Positions 18,298 to 25,647 of a DNA stretch of 64,000 nt are shown here, in pieces. The notes under the pieces were generated by a model. That model was not told the DNA's origin. It searched no databases and worked only from the letters and a program-made list of their open reading frames with translations. The stretch lies in contig NZ_LFJJ01000003.1 of assembly GCF_001189365.1 (NCBI RefSeq), positions 1 through 64,000 of the forward strand, in the 5' to 3' direction. The stretch's first letter is position 1. Each line of letters starts with the position of its first letter. This DNA is from Candidatus Burkholderia verschuerenii. Its GTDB lineage: Bacteria; Pseudomonadota; Gammaproteobacteria; Burkholderiales; Burkholderiaceae. The translations under genes and the position numbers were made by a program.

Positions 18298-20178
18298 TTA
18301 CAGGCCCATGCCCTGATCGGCGCTGACACCGCCGCGCACGTCGAACTCCACCTTCCAGCGCTCGTTCGAATTGCGCGGCACGGCTTCGAGTTCGAGCGTG
18401 CCCGCTTCCGTCACGCGCGCATGCAGCTTGACCGGCACGATTTCGCCGGGCGTGCGGCCTTCGGAAGGCAGCGAGGCTTCAATTTCTTCGAGTTCCTGCA
18501 ATTCGTCCGGCTGCCAGAAATCGAGCAGCGTGCCGACCGTATCCTGCCGACGCACCGACGACCCGAAGAAGCGGAAATGCACCGGCTCGCCGACCACCAG
18601 CCCGAATTCCTGCGCGGGCAATGCGGCGTCGGTGCCTTCTTCCATGCCGAACGGCGCGACGCACAGCGCCGACACCGGCGGCTCCAGTCCGGGCGCGCCG
18701 GGCATCGCCGATTCGACCGCGCCGTAATACGCGCGCGCCGTGCCGCCGCGAATCCGCACGCCCTTGCCGCGTCGCACGTAGCCGTAATAGGCCGCGCCGC
18801 GTGCCACCGCCAGATCGAGATCCGCGCCTTCGATCAGCCGCGCGGCGGGCGCGTTCTCGGCGGCGAGCCACGCGTTCAGCGTGTTCATCACGCGCTCGAC
18901 CAGCAGCGTCGATTTGAAGACGCCGCCGTTGAACAGCACGGCGGTGGGATGCAGCAGCGTCGCGCCTTGCGGTGCTTCATGCTGCAAGCCTTCGACTTCC
19001 GCCAGCGCATTGACCTGACGGCCGAGGAACGCGGCGAGATGGCGCGTCACGGCGGCATCCTGCGCGTAGGGCAGACCGAGCTGCGTCAGACCGGCGCGGG
19101 CGCGGCTGACCGGACGGGCGGCGGCATCGACTTGCGGGAAAAAGCCTTCGAGCAGAATCTGCGTGAGTTCGGCACGCGTGAGTTCGGTGCGGATCGATCC
19201 GCCGATCAGCTTCGAGCCGCGGCTCGGCACAACCAGCGGCACGGTCTCGACGGACGGATCGGTCAGCAGCGTTTCCTTGGCCGACCGGCACGCGTAAGTC
19301 AGCGCGCGAAGCTGCCACGGATCGGCCTGCGTGCCTTGCTGCGCCAGCTTGCGCGCGACCGTATGAGCCAGCGCGAGATCCATGTTGTCGCCGCCGAGCA
19401 GGATATGCTCGCCGACCGCCACGCGATGCAATTCCAGATTGCCTTCGCGCTCGACGACCGCGATCAGCGACAAGTCGGTCGTGCCGCCGCCGACGTCGAC
19501 GACGAGAATCACGTCGCCGACCTTCACCTGCTTGCGCCACGCGCCGTTGCTCTTCTGGATCCAGCTATAGAGCGCGGCCTGCGGTTCTTCCAGCAGCGTC
19601 ATGCGTCCGTAACCGGCTGCGGTGGCCGCTTCGGCGGTCAGTTCGCGGACGGCGGGATCGAACGAAGCGGGAATCGTCACGGTGACGTCCTGCTGATCGA
19701 ACGGCGCATCCGGATGCGCGTGATTCCACGCCTCGCGCAGATGCGTCAGATAGCGCACCGAGCTTTCCATCGGCGACACGCGTTCGACTTCCTCGGGCGC
19801 ATCGGCGGGCAGAATCGCCGCGCGGCGATCGACGCCCGGATGACACAGCCAGCTCTTCGCGCTGGAAACGAGGCGGATCGGCGTGCCCGCGCCCCGGCTG
19901 CGCGCCAGTTCGCCGACGATGAATTGGCGCTCCTGCGTCCACGGCAGCGTCATGTCTACGGGCGCAAGTTCGTTCTCGTGCGGCAGATAGAGAAACGACG
20001 GCAGCAGTTCGCGCTCTTCGGCCGCGCCGGGCGCGGTGAGTTGCGGAATCGACAGCACGCCTTGCGCGGTCTTCTCGCCGTCGCTGGCGTTCATGTCGAC
20101 ATAAGAGAGCGCGCAGTGCGTCGTGCCGAGATCGACGCCGATCGAATAGCGGGTTTGAGTCTGATTGACGTCGCTCAC
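18298..20178 (-). CDS. Hsp70-family chaperone-like ATPase
   Basis: A 626-residue protein with Hsp70 ATPase motifs: IGVDLGTTHCALSYVDM, VILVVDVGGGTTDLSLIAVV, and IEGADLDLAVARGAAYYG. A short beta-rich segment follows (DELQELEEIEASLPSEGRTP) but no helical lid, so it is shorter and more divergent at the C-terminus than DnaK. Start GTG 20178 overlaps the DUF2760 stop (GTGA), showing translational coupling. It is distinct from canonical DnaK, which works with DnaJ/GrpE; neither of those is nearby. Confidence 0.88.
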   Translation of the reverse strand: MSDVNQTQTRYSIGVDLGTTHCALSYVDMNASDGEKTAQGVLSIPQLTAPGAAEERELLPSFLYLPHENELAPVDMTLPWTQERQFIVGELARSRGAGTPIRLVSSAKSWLCHPGVDRRAAILPADAPEEVERVSPMESSVRYLTHLREAWNHAHPDAPFDQQDVTVTIPASFDPAVRELTAEAATAAGYGRMTLLEEPQAALYSWIQKSNGAWRKQVKVGDVILVVDVGGGTTDLSLIAVVEREGNLELHRVAVGEHILLGGDNMDLALAHTVARKLAQQGTQADPWQLRALTYACRSAKETLLTDPSVETVPLVVPSRGSKLIGGSIRTELTRAELTQILLEGFFPQVDAAARPVSRARAGLTQLGLPYAQDAAVTRHLAAFLGRQVNALAEVEGLQHEAPQGATLLHPTAVLFNGGVFKSTLLVERVMNTLNAWLAAENAPAARLIEGADLDLAVARGAAYYGYVRRGKGVRIRGGTARAYYGAVESAMPGAPGLEPPVSALCVAPFGMEEGTDAALPAQEFGLVVGEPVHFRFFGSSVRRQDTVGTLLDFWQPDELQELEEIEASLPSEGRTPGEIVPVKLHARVTEAGTLELEAVPRNSNERWKVEFDVRGGVSADQGMGL

Positions 20179-20748
20179 AGTTCCACCTCCGCCGGCGCGA
20201 CGATGCTCGCATCATGCGATGGCGCGAGCTTGGGCAGGCGCGCGTCCTCGACCTTCCAGCCGCGATGGCTGATCGTGCCGGTAAAGGGCGCCTTGCCGAC
20301 GACATTGCCCGTCAGACGAACCGCGCTCGCGTCGAAACCTTCCTGAAGCGTGAGGCGGCTGCCTTCGGCTTCGCGGCGCACGGGTTGAATCGTGAAGTGC
20401 TCGCGCAGCACGGCACGGCAGCCGTCGTGCACGAGGCGCGCGGCCGCGCCGATATCGGCGTCGTTGTAATTGGCGATGTCTTCCGACGAAATCGATGAAA
20501 CGCGCGTCACGCTGCAACAAACCCAGCAGTTGCAGCGCGGCGACGGGACTCGCTGCGGTCAGGACAGAAGGCGCAGGCGCGGGCGTCGGCTCGACGAGCG
20601 CGGCGGCGGGCTTGGGCGGCTCGGGCATTTCCGGAGCATCGCGCAGACGCTGGACGCGTCCCGCGAACGCGGCGTTGCCCAGAACGCCAAAAAAAACGCC
20701 GAAGGCAATGCCTATCCTGCCGAAAAAGCCTGGATTCATATCGGTCAT
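20175..20748 (-). pseudogene. DUF2760 protein, frameshifted
   Basis: ATG 20748 has a caggag site. The N-terminus has a membrane-anchor-like helix (IGIAFGVFFGVLGNAAFAG), then a Pro/Ala-rich linker (EPPKPAAALVEPTPAPAPS) and the start of the conserved domain (ALQLLGLLQRDARFIDFV). The frame breaks at about 20483. The rest (EDIANYNDADIGAAARLVHD to VAPAEVEL) is in the neighbouring frame, ending TGA 20175-20177. The family regularly sits in front of the two Hsp70 genes and is about 190 residues. If the shift is real, the operon lacks its first partner. Confidence 0.8.
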
Positions 20749-21073
20749 GTAATGCTCCTGTTGGCCGCGCGAGGACGACCCTCCTCGGGCGGCGCGGGTG
20801 GCCGGTGTTCGGTGCCGTATGAAGGGCGATGCCGTTTCGTCTGCCCTCGCCTGACGAAAAGACGGCGAAGTCGGTCGGGCGTCTTCGGCGCACAAGCGCA
20901 TGCGAGTGCGTGCAGTCCCGGCGGGACACGCCAAAACGCTGCGGCCGATCGGCCCGTATCCCGTTATTGTCCACGATTGTGCGTCCCGACCGGGCAAAGC
21001 GCGGCGCGGGGCGTCCGTGGGGTGTTATTCAGCGGGCCTCATTCTCTTGATTTGACCCGCAAAGTCAAGGCCG
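20749..21073. other. Intergenic, no gene seen
   Basis: About 325 bp between the DUF2760 start and the 3' end of nasS. It should contain the promoter of the Hsp70 operon, but I see no clear motif and no supported coding frame. Confidence 0.4.
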
Positions 21074-22186
21074 CTATGCCTTGATGCGGTAGGCGGCCAA
21101 TCGTCCTGCAGCGTCCGTGCCGTCCCAATCGAGGCCGTCGCAAAGCGTGGCCGCGCGGCGTTCATCCGGTACGGCCACGCTCGCTGCTCGCGCCGCCTCG
21201 CGATACAGCGCCGTCTGATTCACCGCTCGGGCAACAGCTAGATCATCGGCCAGGCCGTCAAGCATCCCCCAGCGCCGATACTGCGTGATGAACCACAACC
21301 CGTCCGACGCACGCGGATAATTCACCGCGCCGCCATCGAAAAATCGCACGGAACGCGGGCTATCCGCTTCCGCCAGCCGCGCCTCGATCTGTTCGCGCGG
21401 CACGCCGACAAATTCCGGCGACGCCAGCGCTTCCGCGATATCCCCGCGATGCGCCGGCGCATCGGCCCATGCGCACGCATCGAGCATCGTGCGCACCAGC
21501 GCCTGTGCCGTGTTCGGATACAGCGCGACGAAATCGCGCCGGCACGCCAGCACCTTCTCCGGATGATCCGGCCAGATCTCGCTCGTATAGGCGACCGTGC
21601 GGCCCGCGCCGCGCGCCTCGGCCACGGCATGCCACGGATCGCCCGCGCAGAAGCCGTCGAGCGTGCCCTCGGCGAGCGCGTCGGCCATTTGCGGCGGCGG
21701 AATCACTACGCTGCGCACATCGCGCAAGGGATGCACGCCGAACGCGGCGAGCCAGTAATACAGCCACATCGCATGCGTGCCGGTTGGGAAGGTCTGCGCG
21801 ATGACCGGCTTGCGCCCGAGCGACGCGAGCGCGTCCTTGACCGGCGCACCTTGCGCGATCGCATCGGCCAACGCGCCGGACAGCGTGATGGCCTGCCCGT
21901 TGCGATTGAGCACCATCAGCACGGCCATGTCCGCTTGCGGCCCGCCGATGCCGAGTTGCACGCCTTAGACGAGCCCGTAAAGCGCGTGCGCGGCATCGAT
22001 CTCGCCGGACAGCAGCTTGTCGCGCACGGCGGCCCACGACGGTTGACGGCAGAGTTCGATCCGGATGCCATGACGCTTGCCCATGTCGGCGAGGGCGGCG
22101 GCGGCGAGCGGCGCGGCATCGGAGAGCGCGACGAAGCCCAGCCGCAAATGCGTGCGTTCGGGCGAAATGGATTCGAGCAGATTCAT
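21074..22186 (-). pseudogene. nasS: NasS-like nitrate/nitrite sensor, in-frame TAA
   Basis: An NrtA/NMT1-like ligand-binding protein of about 370 residues without a signal peptide (it starts MNLLESISPERTHLRLGFVA), as expected for cytoplasmic NasS rather than a periplasmic transporter subunit. Family stretches LCRQPSWAAVRDKL, GVQLGIGGPQADMAVLM and FCAGDPWHAVAEARG are present. TAA at 21965-21967 interrupts after AHALYGLV, in a position where a Tyr codon is expected; the same frame continues to the end. NasS normally holds NasT inactive until nitrate or nitrite binds. It lies just downstream of nasT on the same strand with the order sensor after regulator. A truncated NasS of about 73 residues would probably not bind NasT. 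Confidence 0.8.
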
Positions 22187-22207
22187 AACGTATTCGTCCA
22201 ACCCAAG

Positions 22208-22780
22208 CTAAAGGAGGTCCGCCACCGCGAGCAACTGGCGCGCGATGTCGGCGACCTTCGTTTTCTGGTCCATCGCGCGTTTGCGCAGCATGGCGTAGGC
22301 GTCGTTTTCCGAGAGGCCGCGCCGGTCCATCAGTAGCCGTTTGGCGCGGTCGATGACCTTGCGTTCCGCCAGTTCGTTCTCGACCTGCGCGAGCCGCAGC
22401 CGTAACTGCTCCTCGTGCGCGAAACGCGCCAGCGCGACATCGATGATCGGCGCGAGCCGCTCGGGCGCGAGTCCTTCGACGGAATACGCGGTGACGCCCG
22501 CGCCGACCGCCGCGCGGATGAACTGCTGATCCGCGTCGTTGCTGAACATCAGCACGGGACGCGGCGCGGCCTTGTTCATCACCGCGAGCTGTTCGAGCGT
22601 GTCGCGCGAGGGCGAATCGGTATCGATGATGACGACATCCGGCTTCTGGCTCTCGACCGCCGCATGCAAGGCCAAGGGCGCGGCGACTTCGGCGAGCATC
22701 TGATAGCCGAGGCGCGCGAGTTTCTCGCGCAGGTCGCCGATGGGCTTGTCGGTATCGGTGACGAGCAGGACGCGAAGCAT
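22208..22780 (-). CDS. nasT: NasT-like ANTAR-domain antiterminator
   Basis: A receiver-like N-terminal domain (LRVLLVTDTDKPIGDL; VVIIDTDSPSRDTLEQL) is followed by a coiled helix and a C-terminal ANTAR domain (ERKVIDRAKRLLMDRRGLSE, then DAYAMLRKRAMDQKTKVADI). ANTAR proteins bind tandem hexaloop hairpins in mRNA leaders and prevent terminator formation. Start ATG 22780 is chosen; ATG 22804 is also possible. The gene is upstream of nasS. The likely RNA target is the leader in front of narK (24177-24256). Confidence 0.9.
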   Translation of the reverse strand: MLRVLLVTDTDKPIGDLREKLARLGYQMLAEVAAPLALHAAVESQKPDVVIIDTDSPSRDTLEQLAVMNKAAPRPVLMFSNDADQQFIRAAVGAGVTAYSVEGLAPERLAPIIDVALARFAHEEQLRLRLAQVENELAERKVIDRAKRLLMDRRGLSENDAYAMLRKRAMDQKTKVADIARQLLAVADLL

Positions 22781-22900
22781 GGATGGTGCGGGAGTCGAGG
22801 TCATGCGAAAGACGGCGAATTCGAAAGCATGAGCGACTTTAACGCGCGCCGCTTGCCCATCCGGCCGAATGGCATAGGCAAAAAGCACGGTCCGTTACCG

Positions 22901-23674
22901 TTACGCCGCATGCGCGAGTCCCTTGGCCGACACGGCGCGTTGCGCCTCGCCGATCGCGCCGCCGATCAGAATCACCGCCGGGCTGCCGAGTCTGGCCGCG
23001 TGGGCATCGTCGGCGATGCGTTCAAGCGTGGACACGACGCGCTTCTCCTGCGCCGATCCCGCGTGCTGGACGACGGCGGCGGGCGTATGCGCGGGCAGCG
23101 ACGCGAGCAGCGCCGTCGTGATGCCGGCGATCCGGCTCATGCCCATGTAGATGGCGAGCGTGGTGCCGGTCGCGGCGAGCGCGGCCCAGTCCGGCTGACC
23201 GTGATCCTGCATGTGCGCCGTGACGAAAGTCACGCCCTGACAATGATCGCGATGCGTGAGGGAGATGCCGAGTCCCGCCGCCGCCGCGAATCCCGACGAC
23301 ACGCCGTTGACGATCGCGACTTCGATACCCTCATCGCGCAGCGCGGCGATCTCTTCGCCCGCGCGTCCGAACAGCAGCGCATCGCCGCCCTTGGCGCGCA
23401 CCACATGCAAACCCTTCTTCGCATAGCGGATCATCAGCCGCTGGATAAAGGCCTGCGGCGTCGACTTGCAGCCGCCGCGCTTGCCGACGCGAATCGCGCG
23501 CGCGTTCGGCGCGAGCGTGTCGATGTCGGCGTTGGCGAGATCGTCGATCAGCAGGATATCGGCGCAGGCGAGCGCGCGGGCGGCGCGCAAGGTGAGCAGA
23601 TCGAGATCGCCGGGGCCTGCGCTCAGCAGCGTGACCTTGCCTGAGACGTTGACATTGCAGTGAGTCGTCATCAT
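22901..23674 (-). CDS. cobA: Uroporphyrinogen-III C-methyltransferase
   Basis: A 257-residue protein with SUMT motifs: LLSAGPGDLDLLTLRA (SAM-binding P-loop), YAKKGLHVVRAKGGDALLFG, and VVNG-like IVNGVSSGFAAAAGLGI. It makes precorrin-2, the precursor of siroheme needed by nitrite reductase NirB, so its place in the nitrate locus makes sense. Start ATG 23674 has a caggaag site; a longer frame to 23752 has no support. Divergent from narK. Confidence 0.92.
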   Translation of the reverse strand: MMTTHCNVNVSGKVTLLSAGPGDLDLLTLRAARALACADILLIDDLANADIDTLAPNARAIRVGKRGGCKSTPQAFIQRLMIRYAKKGLHVVRAKGGDALLFGRAGEEIAALRDEGIEVAIVNGVSSGFAAAAGLGISLTHRDHCQGVTFVTAHMQDHGQPDWAALAATGTTLAIYMGMSRIAGITTALLASLPAHTPAAVVQHAGSAQEKRVVSTLERIADDAHAARLGSPAVILIGGAIGEAQRAVSAKGLAHAA

Positions 23675-24009
23675 CGCTTCCTGTATGTGGGGGATATCGC
23701 CGCAATGAACGCAAAAAGCGTCCGCTCGTGTCGATGCACGAAGGGACGCCATTGTCCTTGCTCGTTGGATTGTGTCTGCGTTGTTAATGCGTGGTTAATG
23801 CGTTGCTGCGTTCCGGCGCCGTTGCCGGATGTGCTTCGATCAATGCAAGTAGCGGGCCATCGCGGTTGAGCCCGTGAATACTTATATCGAGCGCGAATGC
23901 AGGCACTAACGCTGTGCACGCGGCACAACATGAGCGCGCGATTGCATTGCGCGAGTGAATCGGCGGGCTAACCGGATCGTATAAACTGAAACGCATTGCG
24001 TGGTGCGCT

Positions 24010-24047
24010 CGCACGGCAGAGGTGCTGCGTCGCACCAAGCGAGTGCC
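24010..24047. promoter_or_regulatory. Two tandem NtrC-like enhancer sites
   Basis: Sites at 24010-24026 (CGCACG-GCAGA-GGTGCT) and 24031-24047 (CGCACC-AAGCG-AGTGCC) each keep most of the conserved TGCACC-N5-GGTGCA positions (9 of 12). Their centres are 21 bp apart, two helical turns. They lie about 125-165 bp upstream of the predicted start of transcription at 24173, typical for an NtrC enhancer working with sigma-54. Match judged by eye. Confidence 0.6.
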
Positions 24048-24146
24048 GGCCTGCATCGTCACGCGACATGACGAGCGCGCGGCCGGTCCGCGGGCCGCCC
24101 GCGCAATCCCTTATCCAGCAAGCGATACAGCGCGAAACGCCGCGCA

Positions 24147-24163
24147 TGGCATAGCCCTTGCTT
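24147..24163 (+). promoter_or_regulatory. Sigma-54 promoter of the nitrate assimilation operon
   Basis: TGGCATAGCCCTTGCTT at 24147-24163 fits the -24/-12 consensus TGGCAC-N5-TTGCW: GG at 24148-24149 and GC at 24160-24161 with exactly ten bases between. Predicted start of transcription near 24173, giving a leader of about 130 nt before narK. Confidence 0.85.
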
Positions 24164-24176
24164 TATGTCTCGCCAT

Positions 24177-24256
24177 CGGATCAACGGCGATCCGTCCTGA
24201 TTACAGCGCCCGGCAAGTGCAGACATGCGGGCATCGGACAATGGCGTCCCCCGCAT
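24177..24256 (+). promoter_or_regulatory. ANTAR (NasT) target leader: two hexaloop hairpins
   Basis: P1 is 24177-24194: a perfect 6-bp stem (cggatc/gatccg) closing the six-base loop AACGGC. P2 is 24225-24256: an upper stem GGAC/GTCC with loop AATGGC (24240-24245) on a lower 7-bp stem atgcggg/cccgcat with a four-base bulge. Both loops have A at position 1 and G at position 4, the known ANTAR recognition rule. The 3' arm of P2 is also the 5' arm of the terminator at 24243-24295, so forming P2 excludes the terminator. Confidence 0.85.
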
Positions 24257-24295
24257 CGGCTTGACGGCTGAATGCGCGGGACGCCTTTCTTTTTT
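24243..24295 (+). terminator. Attenuator terminator in the narK leader
   Basis: Arms 24243-24256 (ggcgtcccccgcat) and 24272-24285 (atgcgcgggacgcc) pair over about 13 of 14 positions, followed by the T tract tttctttttt (24286-24295). It lies before narK, so it works as an attenuator that NasT-stabilised P2 would suppress. Confidence 0.85.
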
Positions 24296-24304
24296 GGCGG
24301 AACG

Positions 24305-25633
24305 ATGATGGACAAAGCCACACGGATCGATCTCTTCAGCATGCGTACGGCGCCGATGCGCGCCTTCCATCTCACATGGATGGCGTTCTTCGTGTGCTTC
24401 TTCGCGTGGTTCGCCTGCGCGCCGCTGATGCCGCTCATCAAGCGCGAATACGGCCTCAGTGCCGATCAGGTCGCGAACATCAATATTGCTGCGGTTGCCG
24501 TGACGATTCTCGTGCGTCTCGTCGTCGGGCCGATGTGCGATCGCTTCGGTCCGCGTCGCGTCTATAGCGTGGTGCTGCTCGCGGGCGCGGTGCCGGTGAT
24601 CGGCGCGGCATTGTCGACGGGTTACGACAGCTTCCTGTGGTGCCGTCTCGCGATCGGCGCGATCGGCGCGAGCTTCGTGATCACGCAGTACCACACGTCG
24701 GTGATGTTCGCGCCGAACGTCGTCGGCACGGCGAACGCGACGACGGCAGGCTGGGGCAATGCAGGCGCGGGCGCGGCACAAGCCGTCGTGCCGATGCTGG
24801 TTGCCGCTGCAATTGCGCTGGGCGTCGGTGTGGCATCGGCATGGCGCGTCGCGCTGATCGTGCCGGGCCTCGTCATGCCGGTCATGGCGTTCTTCTACTG
24901 GCGCTATACGCAAGATTGTCCGCAAGGCGATTTCGCGACGCTGCGCCGCGAAGGCATCGCCATCGACGGCGGCAAGAAGGGCGGCTGGCAGAGCTTTCTC
25001 ACCGCATGCTCGAACTATCGCGTGTGGATGCTGTTCGTGACGTACGGCGCGTGCTTCGGCGTGGAAGTGTTCATCCACAACATGGCCGCCGTGTATTACG
25101 TCGATCACTTCAAGCTGTCGCTCGGCGCGGCGGGTCTCGCGGCCGGCAGCTTCGGTCTGCTCGCACTGTTCGCGCGCGCACTCGGCGGCTGGGTCTCGGA
25201 CAAGGTCGCCGCGAAGCGCGGACTCGACATCCGTTCGACGCTGCTGTTCGCGCTGATCGCGGGCGAAGGCATCGGCCTCTATGCGTTCGCGCATGCGCCG
25301 ACTGTCGCGCTCGCCATCGTCTCGATGCTCGTGTTCGGTCTCTTCACGCACATGGCCTGCGGCGCGACGTACGCGCTGGTTCCGTTCATCGATCGTAAAG
25401 CGCTCGGCGGCGTGGCCGGCGTGATCGGCGCGGGCGGCAATGTCGGCGCAGTCGCGGCGGGCTTCCTGATGAAAGGTCTCGGCAACGCGCAGGCGACGCT
25501 CTCGATGCTCGGCGTCGTCGTCGCGGCAACGGCGCTGTGCGCGCTGGCCGTGCGCTTCTCGCCGGAACACAAGGCACGCGAAGCCGCATTGCGCGAAAGC
25601 GCGCTTGCAGCCAACAACGTCATCGCAAACTGA
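24305..25633 (+). CDS. narK: MFS nitrate/nitrite transporter (NarK/NasA family)
   Basis: About 442 residues with twelve predicted membrane helices. The MFS loop RLVVGPMCDRFGPRR and the nitrate-signature-like glycine-rich helices (TAGWGNAGAGAAQAVVP; GVAGVIGAGGNVGAVAAGF) are seen. It imports nitrate for assimilation. Start ATG 24305 or 24308 after ggcgga. First gene of the operon, 14 bp before nirB, and directly downstream of the attenuator. Confidence 0.9.
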   Translation: MMDKATRIDLFSMRTAPMRAFHLTWMAFFVCFFAWFACAPLMPLIKREYGLSADQVANINIAAVAVTILVRLVVGPMCDRFGPRRVYSVVLLAGAVPVIGAALSTGYDSFLWCRLAIGAIGASFVITQYHTSVMFAPNVVGTANATTAGWGNAGAGAAQAVVPMLVAAAIALGVGVASAWRVALIVPGLVMPVMAFFYWRYTQDCPQGDFATLRREGIAIDGGKKGGWQSFLTACSNYRVWMLFVTYGACFGVEVFIHNMAAVYYVDHFKLSLGAAGLAAGSFGLLALFARALGGWVSDKVAAKRGLDIRSTLLFALIAGEGIGLYAFAHAPTVALAIVSMLVFGLFTHMACGATYALVPFIDRKALGGVAGVIGAGGNVGAVAAGFLMKGLGNAQATLSMLGVVVAATALCALAVRFSPEHKAREAALRESALAANNVIAN

Positions 25634-25647
25634 GAAGGGCGTCAGTC

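Noticed and set aside
15814-20346. A very long plus-strand open frame of 1510 codons antisense to the two Hsp70 genes
   Set aside because: It is a GC-bias shadow of the real genes: composition is Arg/Ala/Gln/His-rich with no domain, while the minus strand has full Hsp70 motifs.
24201-24232. An alternative second hairpin gcccg...cgggc around 24207-24232 as the P2 ANTAR element
   Set aside because: Its loop is ten bases and does not meet the A1/G4 hexaloop rule; the GGAC-AATGGC-GTCC hairpin does and also overlaps the terminator.
24059-25570. Minus-strand open frame antisense to narK, crossing the control region
   Set aside because: No family sequence; explained by codon bias of narK.
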